DNA from: Pseudomonas sp. 2FG
GTDB lineage: Bacteria; Pseudomonadota; Gammaproteobacteria; Pseudomonadales; Pseudomonadaceae
NCBI RefSeq assembly: GCF_005502935.1
Contig: NZ_SCMP01000017.1
Span: 1-64,000 of the forward strand
Direction of reading: 5' to 3'
Length of the DNA stretch: 64,000 nucleotides
Shown: positions 32,732-40,381 of the stretch, piece after piece
Layout of the letters: each line of letters starts with the position of its first letter
Numbering within the stretch: the first letter of the stretch is position 1
Made by a program: the position numbers and the translations under genes
Notes under the pieces: generated by a model
Databases searched by the model: none
What the model was told of the DNA's origin: nothing
The model's input: the letters and a program-made list of their open reading frames with translations, nothing else

Positions 32732-33688
32732 TTGAATCGCGACACCCTCGAACAGCAGCAGATCCCAATCTACTTCGTTGCCACACTACTGGCAGCATTT
32801 ATCGGGCTGGCCTTTCCGAGCATCGGCACATCCGCTGAAGCGCTGATCACGCCGAGTATTGGCGCTCTGATGTATGCAATGTTTTTGCAGATCCCCTTTC
32901 TGCAGCTGCGCGAGAGCGTCCGCAACAAGCGATTCATGGCCGCCTTGCTGATCGCAAATTTTGTCCTGATGCCTTTCCTGGTGTGGGCGCTCACGCTGCC
33001 ACTGAAAAGCCAGCCGGCGATTCTGCTAGGCGCCTTGCTGGTTTTGCTGACGCCTTGCATCGACTACGTGGTGGTGTTCACCCACCTGGGCAAGGGCGAC
33101 TCCAGACTCATCCTGTCAGCCACACCGGTGCTCCTCGTTCTACAGCTGCTGCTGTTGCCGCTGTACCTGACGCTCATGCTTGGCGATGAGTTGGCTGTGA
33201 GCGTTTCGGCATCCCCCTTCATCGAGGCTTTCCTGCTGCTGATCGTGTTGCCGCTGTTGTTGGCCATTGCCACTGAAGTTGCCACTAAGCACTCCACCCT
33301 GGCAAAGGATTGGAGCTCTGCGTGGGCCTGGTTACCGGTACCAGCGATGGCAGTGGTTCTGATCGTGGTGGTTGGCTCCCAGATCTCCAACGTCGCGAGA
33401 GACATCGATCGCCTAGTGGCCGTGCTACCGGTTTACCTGGGGTTTCTCCTGCTCGCGCCCCTGGTCGGTTTCGCAAGCGCACGCCTGCTCAAGCTTCCTG
33501 CACAAGCCGCTCGCACCGTCACGTTCAGTAGCTCGACGCGAAACTCTTTGGTTGCCCTGCCTTTGGCGTTGGCACTGCCCGAAGAGATGAGAACCCTCGC
33601 GGCAGCCGCAATCATCACCCAGACCCTTACCGAACTTATCGGTGAGCTGATCTACATCCGAGCAGTCCCGGCGCTGATTCGCCGGTGA
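32732..33688 (+). CDS. ACR3/BASS-family arsenite permease
   Basis: 318 aa from TTG at 32732 (GGAG 6 nt upstream; another TTG at 32720 is possible). Ten hydrophobic segments fill the protein. The ACR3 motif with the conserved Cys is seen as LTPCIDYVVVFTHLGKGD (about residues 112-129), and SSTRNSLVALPLALALP near the C-terminus matches the second conserved region. It exports arsenite or a related oxyanion across the inner membrane. No arsR, arsC or arsH is next to it; only the rhodanese fragment upstream. Confidence 0.78.
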   Translation: MNRDTLEQQQIPIYFVATLLAAFIGLAFPSIGTSAEALITPSIGALMYAMFLQIPFLQLRESVRNKRFMAALLIANFVLMPFLVWALTLPLKSQPAILLGALLVLLTPCIDYVVVFTHLGKGDSRLILSATPVLLVLQLLLLPLYLTLMLGDELAVSVSASPFIEAFLLLIVLPLLLAIATEVATKHSTLAKDWSSAWAWLPVPAMAVVLIVVVGSQISNVARDIDRLVAVLPVYLGFLLLAPLVGFASARLLKLPAQAARTVTFSSSTRNSLVALPLALALPEEMRTLAAAAIITQTLTELIGELIYIRAVPALIRR

Positions 33689-33711
33689 CGGGATAGAACG
33701 AGGCAATTGCC

Positions 33712-33993
33712 ATGAGCGAACATAGTCACCCCCATCAGACACACGACGACATCATCAAGCGGCTTAAACGCGCCGAAGGCCACTTGCGCAGCATCATCAC
33801 CATGATCGAAGACGGTCGCGCCTGCGTCGACATCGCCCAGCAACTGCATGCGGTGGAGAAGGCCGTCTGCCAGGCCAAGCGCACGCTGATCCAGGATCAC
33901 ATCGATCACTGCCTGGAACACACGGTCGGCGCCCTCACCAGTGGCGAGCGCGCACCGCTGGAAGAATTCAAACAAATCACCAAATACCTCTAG
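33712..33993 (+). CDS. rcnR: Nickel/cobalt-responsive repressor RcnR
   Basis: 93 aa all-helical FrmR/RcnR/CsoR-family protein. The N-terminal His residues (SEHSHPHQTH), the Cys in EDGRACVDIAQQLHAVEKAV and further His residues in DHIDHCLEHT are the expected metal ligands. It represses rcnA until Ni or Co binds. It precedes rcnA by 7 nt. Confidence 0.88.
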   Translation: MSEHSHPHQTHDDIIKRLKRAEGHLRSIITMIEDGRACVDIAQQLHAVEKAVCQAKRTLIQDHIDHCLEHTVGALTSGERAPLEEFKQITKYL

Positions 33994-34000
33994 GTCTGCC

Positions 34001-35116
34001 ATGTCGAGCTTCGCCGAAATCTTGCAACAGGGGGCGTCAAACGCCTGGTTGTACTTCCCCAGCGCCATTTTGCTGGGCGCTTTGCACGGCCTTGAGCCGG
34101 GACACTCGAAGACCATGATGGCGGCCTTTATCGTGGCCATCCGCGGTTCGGTGAAACAGGCCGTACTTCTTGGGCTTGCCGCGACGGTTTCGCATACCGC
34201 AGTGGTCTGGCTGGTGGCGCTGGGCGGCATGCACCTCGGTCAGAATCTGGACGCCGAAACCACCGAGCCTTACTTCCAGCTCGCGTCCTCCGCCATCATC
34301 ATCGTCATCGCGCTCTGGATGCTCTGGCGCACCTGGCGCGGCGAGCAGATGTGGCGCTTCGAGGAAGGCGATGACCATCATCACCATGATGAAACTCACC
34401 GCATCGACACGGGGCACGGGCGCATCGAGCTGTCGGTCTTCGAGGAGGGTGTACCGCCACGTTGGCGCATGAAAACGCTGAGCGGTCATGCTTGGCCCGC
34501 CGCAGAAGTGAGCGTGCTGACGACCCGCCCGGACGGGCAGACCCAGTCGTTCCGATTTACCGATCGGGGCGCTTATCTGGAGTCGCAGGATGACATTCCT
34601 GAACCTCACGAGTTCAGCGCTCGGCTGAGCCTCGGACATGCCGGCCACTCGCATGACTATGACCTGGACTTCCATGAGCACGACCATGATCGCCAGCATG
34701 CCGAGTTGGAAGGCCTAGAGCTGTCGCTGGGGGGTTACCAGGATGCCCACGAGCGCGCGCATGCCAATGACATTCGCAAGCGCTTCACCAATCGCGATGT
34801 CACCACAGGACAGATCATACTGTTCGGCCTGACGGGTGGCCTCATTCCTTGCCCGGCAGCCATTACCGTCCTGCTCCTATGCCTTCAGGTGAAGGAAATC
34901 GCGCTGGGCGCAGTGCTCGTGTTGTGCTTCAGCATCGGCTTGGCGATCACCCTGGTCACTGTAGGAGCCGCTGCTGCCGTGGGTGCGCGGCAAGCTTCGA
35001 ACCGCTGGCCCTGGCTCGGCGCGCTGGCTCGCCGTGCGCCCTACTTCTCCAGCGTGCTGATCATCGGTGTGGGTATCTATGTCGGCATCCATGGCTGGAT
35101 TGGCTTGAGCGCATAG
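34001..35116 (+). CDS. rcnA: Nickel/cobalt efflux protein RcnA
   Basis: 371 aa NicO-family inner-membrane exporter. First helix carries LHGLEPGHSKTMMAAF; the central loop has His clusters (GDDHHHHDETHR, HAGHSHDYDLDFHEHDHDRQ) and a long soluble insert; the last helices include GGLIPCPAAITVLLLC. The start at 34001 gives MSSFAEILQQG. Longer than E. coli RcnA because of the loop insert (about residues 120-265). With rcnR it forms a Ni/Co export unit. Confidence 0.9.
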   Translation: MSSFAEILQQGASNAWLYFPSAILLGALHGLEPGHSKTMMAAFIVAIRGSVKQAVLLGLAATVSHTAVVWLVALGGMHLGQNLDAETTEPYFQLASSAIIIVIALWMLWRTWRGEQMWRFEEGDDHHHHDETHRIDTGHGRIELSVFEEGVPPRWRMKTLSGHAWPAAEVSVLTTRPDGQTQSFRFTDRGAYLESQDDIPEPHEFSARLSLGHAGHSHDYDLDFHEHDHDRQHAELEGLELSLGGYQDAHERAHANDIRKRFTNRDVTTGQIILFGLTGGLIPCPAAITVLLLCLQVKEIALGAVLVLCFSIGLAITLVTVGAAAAVGARQASNRWPWLGALARRAPYFSSVLIIGVGIYVGIHGWIGLSA

Positions 35117-35129
35117 GGGCCGCGATCAG

Positions 35130-35570
35130 GTGTTGGAACTGTCCGGCTATCTCGGCCTATTCCTGGCGGCATTTGGTGCCGCCACGCTTCTGCCCTTGCA
35201 GTCGGAAGCGGTATTGGTCGGGCTGCTGCTCACCGACCAATATCCGCTCTCGGCACTGTTGGCTGCTGCGACCACAGGCAACGTGCTGGGCTCGGCGCTG
35301 AACTGGCTGCTGGGCCGCTATGTCGAGCACTTGCGCCATAAACGATGGTTTCCCGTCAGTGACCGCAACCTGGAAAAAGCTCAGCAGGCGTACCACCGCT
35401 ATGGTCGCTGGTCGTTACTGCTGACTTGGCTGCCGATCATCGGTGACCCGCTCACCGTTGTAGCGGGCGTCATGCGCGAGCCGTTCTGGAGCTTCCTGTT
35501 GATCGTGACGCTGGCTAAGGGGGCACGCTACCTGGTGCTTACCGCACTGACCTTGGGGTGGGCAGGATGA
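35130..35570 (+). CDS. YqaA/DedA-type membrane protein
   Basis: 146 aa with a GTG start. Hydrophobic helices and the SNARE-associated/DedA-like core (LLPLQSEAVLVGLLL, GNVLGSALNWLLGRY, RYGRWSLLLTWLPIIGDPLT) match YqaA proteins. Inner membrane; probable transporter-like or lipid-related role, not known in metal resistance. It follows rcnA by 13 nt, and its stop overlaps the TraX stub start (ATGA). Confidence 0.75.
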   Translation: MLELSGYLGLFLAAFGAATLLPLQSEAVLVGLLLTDQYPLSALLAAATTGNVLGSALNWLLGRYVEHLRHKRWFPVSDRNLEKAQQAYHRYGRWSLLLTWLPIIGDPLTVVAGVMREPFWSFLLIVTLAKGARYLVLTALTLGWAG

Positions 35571-35680
35571 GCGTCGCCATTGCCCAGAATCTCCCGATCC
35601 GCAGCCGTAGCGGCAGCCTCGATCCGATCTAATGGCTCGCCATGCTGAGCATGGTGATGGATCACCTGCGCTCGAACTGA
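35567..35680 (+). pseudogene. TraX-family stub
   Basis: Starts MSVAIAQNLPIRSRSGSLDPI, hits an in-frame TAA, then WLAMLSMVMDHLRSN and a stop. LKWLALLSMVLDH-like sequence is the start of TraX-family membrane acyltransferases. The rest is missing, so only the first 38 codons or so remain. Confidence 0.6.
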
Positions 35681-35692
35681 TGAGCGCCTTCG

Positions 35693-36100
35693 CTACTGCT
35701 GATCATCTCGGGCCAACGCAGCGATAATCGGGCAAGCCGTTCCGAATTCGCCGGCATCGCATTGCCGCACCAGACTGGTCAGGACCTGCCGGATCGCTGC
35801 AAGGTCAGCGATCCTCTGCTCGATTAGCGCCAGCTTGTGGGCAGCCAGTTCACGCGCCTCCGCACACTCGCACCCCGCGTCCAGTCGCAGCAAGCCGGTG
35901 ATTTCGGAAAGAGTGAAACCTAGTACTTGCGCCCGCTTGATGAAGCGCAGCCGCTTCACCATCTCTGGGGGATAGCGCCGCTGCCCTCCCACTGGTTTTG
36001 CTGGCTCTTCGAGCAAACCACGCCGCTGGTAATAGCGAACCGTCTCGACGTTCACCCCAGCCGCATCCGCCAGTCTGCCAATCGTTAAACCTGCTGCCAT
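35693..36100 (-). CDS. merR: MerR mercury regulator (copy 2)
   Basis: 135 aa. HTH at residues 5-50 (LTIGRLADAAGVNVETVRYY) and cysteines C77, C79, C114 and C123, the last three being the Hg(II) site. The ATG at 36100 is preceded by GAGGGG. It is divergent from merT and similar throughout to the MerR at 19826. It should repress and activate merTP depending on Hg(II). Confidence 0.93.
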   Translation of the reverse strand: MAAGLTIGRLADAAGVNVETVRYYQRRGLLEEPAKPVGGQRRYPPEMVKRLRFIKRAQVLGFTLSEITGLLRLDAGCECAEARELAAHKLALIEQRIADLAAIRQVLTSLVRQCDAGEFGTACPIIAALARDDQQ

Positions 36101-36110
36101 CACACCCCTC

Positions 36111-36141
36111 TTGACTCCGTACCTTGGTACAGAATTTAGAG
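36111..36141 (+). promoter_or_regulatory. merT promoter/operator (copy 2)
   Basis: TTGACT at 36111-36116, a 19-nt spacer holding the dyad GTAC-CTTG-GTAC, then TTAGAG at 36136-36141. This is the classical MerR-controlled promoter and resembles the copy at 20235. Confidence 0.75.
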
Positions 36142-36174
36142 TAGCACTATGCAGATAGCTTCAAGGAAACGGAT

Positions 36175-36522
36175 ATGGCACAGAACAGCGCAAACAGCTC
36201 ACTGACCGCCGGAGGGCTGGCAGCCCTCGGCGGGTCGCTGTGCTGCGTCGGACCACTGCTATTGCTGGCGCTCGGTATCGGTGGGGCATGGGTCGCTAAC
36301 CTGACGGCGCTGGAACCCTACCGCCCCATCTTCATCGGTATGACCCTGCTGTTCTTGGGCCTGGCCATGCGCACGCTCTACCTGGTACCACGTGCTTGTG
36401 CACCAGGCATGCAGTGCGCCGAGCCGCGCACGCTCAAGCGGCAGCGGCTTACCTTCTGGCTCGTCACAGTGCTGCTGGTCGTCTTGCTGGCGGTGCCGTG
36501 GTTCGCCCCATTGTTCTACTGA
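36175..36522 (+). CDS. merT: Mercuric ion transporter MerT
   Basis: 115 aa, three membrane helices. Cysteine pair C23-C24 in the first helix (SLCCVGPLLLLAL) and C75/C81 in the cytosolic loop (RACAPGMQCAEP), matching the four functional cysteines of MerT. Imports Hg(II) handed over by MerP. Intact counterpart of the stub at 20299. Followed 12 nt later by merP. Confidence 0.94.
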   Translation: MAQNSANSSLTAGGLAALGGSLCCVGPLLLLALGIGGAWVANLTALEPYRPIFIGMTLLFLGLAMRTLYLVPRACAPGMQCAEPRTLKRQRLTFWLVTVLLVVLLAVPWFAPLFY

Positions 36523-36534
36523 AAGGAGCTTCCC

Positions 36535-36822
36535 ATGCGCCTATTGCTGATTGCCGCGCTCGCCGCTTTGCCCCTCATAGCGTTGGCTGCAACACCGCAA
36601 ACCGTCACCCTGGATGTGAAGAATATGACGTGTGGACTCTGCCCGATCACGGTCAAGAAATCGTTGGAGAAGGTACCCGGCGTAAGTGCCGCCAAGGTCA
36701 ATTTCGACAACAAGACCGCCACCGTCACCTTCGACCCCGACAAGGCCGCGCCGGATGCCCTCATCGAGGCGACCACGAATGCGGGTTACCCTTCCACCCT
36801 TCAGAAGCGAACCAGCCCATGA
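36535..36822 (+). CDS. merP: Periplasmic mercury-binding protein MerP
   Basis: 95 aa. Signal peptide (residues 1-19) and one HMA domain with the metal site MTCGLCPITVKK (C33, C36). Captures Hg(II) in the periplasm for MerT. The usual motif is MTCAAC; here it is MTCGLC. Its stop overlaps the next start (ATGA). No merA follows. Confidence 0.92.
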   Translation: MRLLLIAALAALPLIALAATPQTVTLDVKNMTCGLCPITVKKSLEKVPGVSAAKVNFDNKTATVTFDPDKAAPDALIEATTNAGYPSTLQKRTSP

Positions 36823-37031
36823 GCACCGTAGTCCTCGAGTCCGTGCTGAGGTGCCCGCACTGTGGATTTGCCAAGCAGGAAAGCATGCCTACAGATGCCT
36901 GCCAGTTCTACTACCAGTGCAGCAACTGCAAGGCACTGCTACGACCCATCCCTGGCGACTGCTGCGTGTTCTGCTCCTACGGTTCGGTTAAGTGTCCGCC
37001 AATTCAGGTACAGCGTAGTTGCTGCGGGTAG
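36819..37031 (+). CDS. Small Cys-rich GDCC-motif protein
   Basis: 70 aa with 9-10 cysteines. A zinc-ribbon-like start (RCPHCGFAKQESM and YYQCSNCKALLRP) is followed by GDCCVFCSYGSVKCPPIQ and a terminal CCG. Proteins with the GDCC-x2-C-S-Y-G signature are common next to mer genes but uncharacterised. ATGA overlap with merP shows it belongs to the operon. A cytosolic Hg-binding role in place of reduction by MerA is a possibility only. Confidence 0.72.
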   Translation: MSTVVLESVLRCPHCGFAKQESMPTDACQFYYQCSNCKALLRPIPGDCCVFCSYGSVKCPPIQVQRSCCG

Positions 37032-37200
37032 TGATTCTTCTCCCCATGGATTCTCAGCGACCTGGCATTGCGCGAACTGCTTGCATCAAAGCGCCGCCGA
37101 GGACTTGCTGAGCTTCGAAGACGACTCATCATTGACCTGACTGGCTGACTAAAGAAGCAACGCAAGGCGATCTCCCCTTGCCAGTCTTGAACTGGAATGG

Positions 37201-37350
37201 CCTAAGAACCTGTTCATGATCTGCTGCGCGTCGGCCATGCGGCGTTGAAATCGGGCTAAAAATGCTCATTTACTACTTGTAAACTGCGCTTTTGAGCCCG
37301 ATTTCGCCTTGCCTGACCTTAGCTCGCGAGATCGTGAACAGGCTCTAAGG
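37201..37350. repeat. MITE-like palindromic element, 150 bp
   Basis: The ends form 22-bp terminal inverted repeats with three mismatches: CCTAAGAACCTGTTCATGAT at 37201 and the complement of ATCGTGAACAGGCTCTAAGG ending at 37350. A second internal inverted repeat (GAAATCGGGCT ... AGCCCGATTTC) lets the whole element fold. No coding capacity and no clear target duplication. From memory, similar elements are dispersed in Pseudomonas genomes. Confidence 0.7.
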
Positions 37351-37392
37351 ACGCCCTGCATTAGTTCTTCCTCGTCATTCCCGCGCAGCTTG

Positions 37393-37438
37393 TCCCCGCG
37401 TAAGCGGGGAGCGGGACCCGAACAGCGCTTTAGCGCTG
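37393..37438. repeat. Two tandem hairpins, REP-like
   Basis: TCCCCGC (37393-37399) pairs with GCGGGGA (37404-37410) and CAGCGCT (37423-37429) pairs with AGCGCTG (37432-37438). They sit in a stretch beginning CGTCATTCCCGCG and ending AATCCAGTCTCTAC, which resembles common dispersed intergenic repeats. Confidence 0.45.
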
Positions 37439-37538
37439 GCCCGAGGGGTCAATAATCCAGTCTCTACAGAGCGCCGACTCGGCGGGTCAGGAGCGCTACA
37501 CTCAGTGGGTGGACACCAAAGCGTTCGGTTTCCGCTTG

Positions 37539-37637
37539 TTCGACCTCACCAACAAGCCGGCGGGCTTGTCCGATCTACAGACAAGGTAGTCGTCCAGAAC
37601 TTCGTCTACACCCGTTACAAGGACGTGTGTCCGCTAC
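37539..37637 (+). pseudogene. SCO1/SenC-like fragment
   Basis: Two short pieces, FDLTNKPAGLSDLQ and then in a shifted frame VVVQNFVYTRYKDVCP, match the start of SCO copper chaperones (usual TRCxxxCP). The first copper-ligand Cys is Tyr here. The rest of the domain is missing, replaced directly by DUF411-like sequence. Confidence 0.55.
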
Positions 37638-37638
37638 G

Positions 37639-37943
37639 GAGTGCCTGCAGGCGAACGGCCTCCAGATGGAGGTCGTAGCGACCAACGACTTGGTCAGGAT
37701 CAAGCAGGAACAGAACATCCCCGAGAAGCAGGATGGCTACCGCGCCATGCGAATTCAGAACTATGTGGTCGAAGGCCACCTGCCGATGGAGTTCATCAAC
37801 AGGCTCTTGAGGGAACGCCCATGGTCACGGGCTTCTCGGTACCCCGCATGCGCCGCCAGGCAGGGGCGGGCCGAAGCGGGAGCCGTTCAAGCTGTACTGC
37901 AGCCGTCGCAGCTGCCGAGCCCAAGTTCAAGGGAACGCTCTAA
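37639..37943 (+). pseudogene. DUF411 (CopG-like) remnant
   Basis: LQANGLQMEVVATNDLVRIK, IPEKQDGYRAMRIQNYVVEG and HLPMEFINRLLRERP follow the DUF411 pattern, then a frameshift near 37815 leads to MVTGFSVPRMRR (usual PGMPxGSPGM) and a TAA at 37941. The N-terminal CxCC site is gone and SCHT has become DGYR. Not functional as a metal site. Intact relative: copG at 27805. Confidence 0.65.
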
Positions 37944-37989
37944 GCGCACCGGCCTAGTCTGGGTTTGGCGGCTGGCAACCGCAGGCCTC

Positions 37990-38514
37990 ATGGCCCTCGT
38001 CCTGCAGGCCGGCAGCCAGGGAGCCGAGCAGGCCGCCGAGCCCAGCACCCGCGCCGGCTTGATGATCTGGCCTCAGTCGATGCCAGTGCCGGAGGTCAAA
38101 TTCGTCGATGGCGAGGGCACGCCCCACACCCTGGCCGACTTCAAGGGCAAGGTGGTGCTGCTGAATGTTTGGGCAACCTGGTGTGCCCCATGCCGCCAGG
38201 AGATGCCGACCCTGGATCGGCTGCAGGCGCAGCTCGGCGGCGCCGACTTTCAGGTCCTTGCGCTCGCCACCGATCAAGACGGGCCGCAGGTCGTGCGGGA
38301 CTTCTACCGCGAGATCGGCATCCAGCACCTCGAGCTCTATATCGACGACAGCGCCCGAGCGATCTCGAGCCTCAACGCGTTCGGCCTGCCGATCACCTTG
38401 CTGCTGGATCGCCAGGGCCGGGAGGTGGGCCGCAAGCTCGGTGCCGCCGAATGGGACAGCCCGGAGGTCATCGAGTACCTGCGCGAGGTCATTGCTTCAA
38501 CCCAGAGGAATTAG
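37990..38514 (+). CDS. TlpA-like periplasmic thiol-disulfide oxidoreductase
   Basis: 174 aa from ATG at 37990. Thioredoxin-like domain with active site WATWCAPCRQEMPTL (about residues 59-73), followed by VLALATDQDG and GLPITLLLDRQG (cis-Pro loop). The frame stays open upstream into the DUF411 remnant, and the signal peptide (ATAGLMALVLQAGSQGA) looks cut short at this ATG, so the true start is uncertain and the 5' end may be rearranged. It pairs with ccdA 6 nt downstream, which would supply electrons. Confidence 0.72.
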   Translation: MALVLQAGSQGAEQAAEPSTRAGLMIWPQSMPVPEVKFVDGEGTPHTLADFKGKVVLLNVWATWCAPCRQEMPTLDRLQAQLGGADFQVLALATDQDGPQVVRDFYREIGIQHLELYIDDSARAISSLNAFGLPITLLLDRQGREVGRKLGAAEWDSPEVIEYLREVIASTQRN

Positions 38515-38520
38515 TCGGCG

Positions 38521-39264
38521 ATGAGTCTGAGTAACATCGGCATCCTGAGCGCCTTTGCCGCCGGGATGATCTCGTTCCTGTCACCCTGCGTGCTGCCGCT
38601 GGTGCCCGGCTATCTGTCCTACGTCGCCGGTCGCTCGGTAGACGAGTTGCAGGCTTTGAAAGGCCGGCGCGAGCGGCTCGCCGTGATCGGCATGAGCCTG
38701 AGTTTCGTACTCGGCTTCACGACGGTGTTCATCGCGCTGGGGGCCAGCGCCACCGCCATCAGCCGGCTGCTACTCGCCCACCGGCAGGAAACCAACCTGA
38801 TCGGCGGGCTGATCGTGATCGCTTTCGGGCTGTTCATGACCGGTCTGATCAACCCACGTTGGCTGCATATGGACGTGCGCTTCGTCCACCAGCTCAAGTC
38901 CACGGGCGGCCCGCTGGCCGCTTACGTCCTGGGCGTGGCCTTTGCCTTCGGCTGGACGCCCTGCATTGGCCCCATCCTGGGCAGCATCTTGACGATGAGC
39001 GCCGCCCGTGGCGCCGCCGGCGTCAACGGCATCGCGCTGCTGTCCGTCTACTCGCTGGGTCTGGGGATGCCGTTCCTGTTGACCGCCCTGTTCACCAACT
39101 ATTTCCTGGCCCACCTGAAGCGGCTTCGCCGTTGGAGCCGGGCGATCCATGTTGGCTCCGGTGTGATCCTGATCCTGATGGGACTGACCATGGTAACCGG
39201 CCAACTTTCGGCCTTCGCTTATTGGCTTTTGGAGATGTTTCCGGCGCTGGGCAGGATCGGCTAG
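38521..39264 (+). CDS. ccdA: CcdA/DsbD-type membrane electron carrier
   Basis: 247 aa, six membrane helices. The two conserved cysteines are in SFLSPCVLPLVPGYLSYVAG (about residues 17-36) and FAFGWTPCIGPILGSIL (about 140-156). CcdA carries reducing power from cytosolic thioredoxin to periplasmic TlpA-like proteins. Immediately follows such a gene. Intact. Confidence 0.9.
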   Translation: MSLSNIGILSAFAAGMISFLSPCVLPLVPGYLSYVAGRSVDELQALKGRRERLAVIGMSLSFVLGFTTVFIALGASATAISRLLLAHRQETNLIGGLIVIAFGLFMTGLINPRWLHMDVRFVHQLKSTGGPLAAYVLGVAFAFGWTPCIGPILGSILTMSAARGAAGVNGIALLSVYSLGLGMPFLLTALFTNYFLAHLKRLRRWSRAIHVGSGVILILMGLTMVTGQLSAFAYWLLEMFPALGRIG

Positions 39265-39402
39265 CGGTGATCGAGGACCATGCTTTCATGGAAAGAGGCC
39301 AAACAACTTTGAGTGACTGTTTCCACGATGCGCCGAAGGCGAGGATCACTGTGCATGGCCGACGACCACGCGCTCTAGCTCGGCGATCACGAAGGAAAGG
39401 GC

Positions 39403-40245
39403 ATGTCAGAACTGTTGCTTGAGAACGAGCCGCTTATCCGCATCAGCTTGTTTCTCGGCATTTTTGTCGCGTTGGCGGCATGGGAGGTGGCGGCGCCCCG
39501 GCGCCGGCGGGAAATTCCCCGCTTGCTGCGCTGGACCAACAACCTCGGCGTGGTCGTGATCGACACGATCCTTGTCCGTCTCACCTTCCCCGTCGCTGCG
39601 GTCGGTCTTGCGTTGCTTGCCGAGGCGCGTGGCTGGGGCCTACTTAACCTGTTCGAACCGCCTGCCGGGCTCGCCTTGCTGGTGTCGCTACTGGCGCTCG
39701 ATCTCGCGATTTATCTTCAGCATGTGATGTTCCATGCGGTCCCCGCCCTCTGGCGGCTGCACCGAATGCATCATGCCGACCTGGAGTTCGATGTCACGAC
39801 GGGGTTGCGCTTTCACCCCATCGAGATCCTGCTCTCGATGGGCTTCAAATTCGCCGTGGTCGTCTCGCTCGGACCGCCCGCCATGGCGGTGCTTGTCTTC
39901 GAGGCGCTGCTGAATGCAACTTCGATGTTCAACCACAGCAACGTACGCATTCCGCTCGGGCTGGACCGCGCCCTGCGCTGGATCCTCGTCACCCCGGACA
40001 TGCACCGTGTCCATCATTCCATCCACCCGAACGAGACCAACAGCAATTTCGGCTTCAACCTGCCTTGTTGGGACCGACTGTTTGGAACCTACCGTGCCCA
40101 GCCGCAGGAAGGCCACGAAGGCATGACCATCGGCATCGAACAGTTCCGCACCAGCCGTGATCTCTGGCTCGACCGGATGTTGATTCAACCCCTACTTGGT
40201 GCGGCAAACGGTTATCCCATCAATCGCGAAGAGGGCAAGAAGTGA
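39403..40245 (+). CDS. Sterol desaturase/fatty acid hydroxylase family protein
   Basis: 280 aa membrane di-iron enzyme. Four hydrophobic segments and all His boxes: LWRLHRMHHADLEFDVTT, SNVRIPLGLDRALR region with FNHSN, and DMHRVHHSIHPNETNSNFG. Acts on an unknown lipid. GAAAGG precedes the ATG. Intact version of the truncated copy at 18417; both copies lie downstream of thiol-redox genes. Confidence 0.85.
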   Translation: MSELLLENEPLIRISLFLGIFVALAAWEVAAPRRRREIPRLLRWTNNLGVVVIDTILVRLTFPVAAVGLALLAEARGWGLLNLFEPPAGLALLVSLLALDLAIYLQHVMFHAVPALWRLHRMHHADLEFDVTTGLRFHPIEILLSMGFKFAVVVSLGPPAMAVLVFEALLNATSMFNHSNVRIPLGLDRALRWILVTPDMHRVHHSIHPNETNSNFGFNLPCWDRLFGTYRAQPQEGHEGMTIGIEQFRTSRDLWLDRMLIQPLLGAANGYPINREEGKK

Positions 40246-40319
40246 ATCGGCACCGTCTCATCCCCCGCCCGCAGCTTCGCGCCGGCCTTCGCGGACTCGC
40301 CCAGCAATCGAGTTGACGC

Positions 40320-40350
40320 TTGACCTTGCCCCAATGACAAGGTCCACCCT
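40320..40350 (+). promoter_or_regulatory. CueR-type promoter for the Cu+ ATPase
   Basis: TTGACC at 40320-40325 overlaps the dyad ACCTTG (40323-40328) ... CAAGGT (40338-40343), with the -10 region near 40345-40350. This long-spacer dyad is the CueR-type copper operator. No intact cueR is in the window; only a stub at 42841. Confidence 0.7.
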
Positions 40351-40381
40351 TGCGCTAGAGAGCTATTTCCGGAGGTTGATG

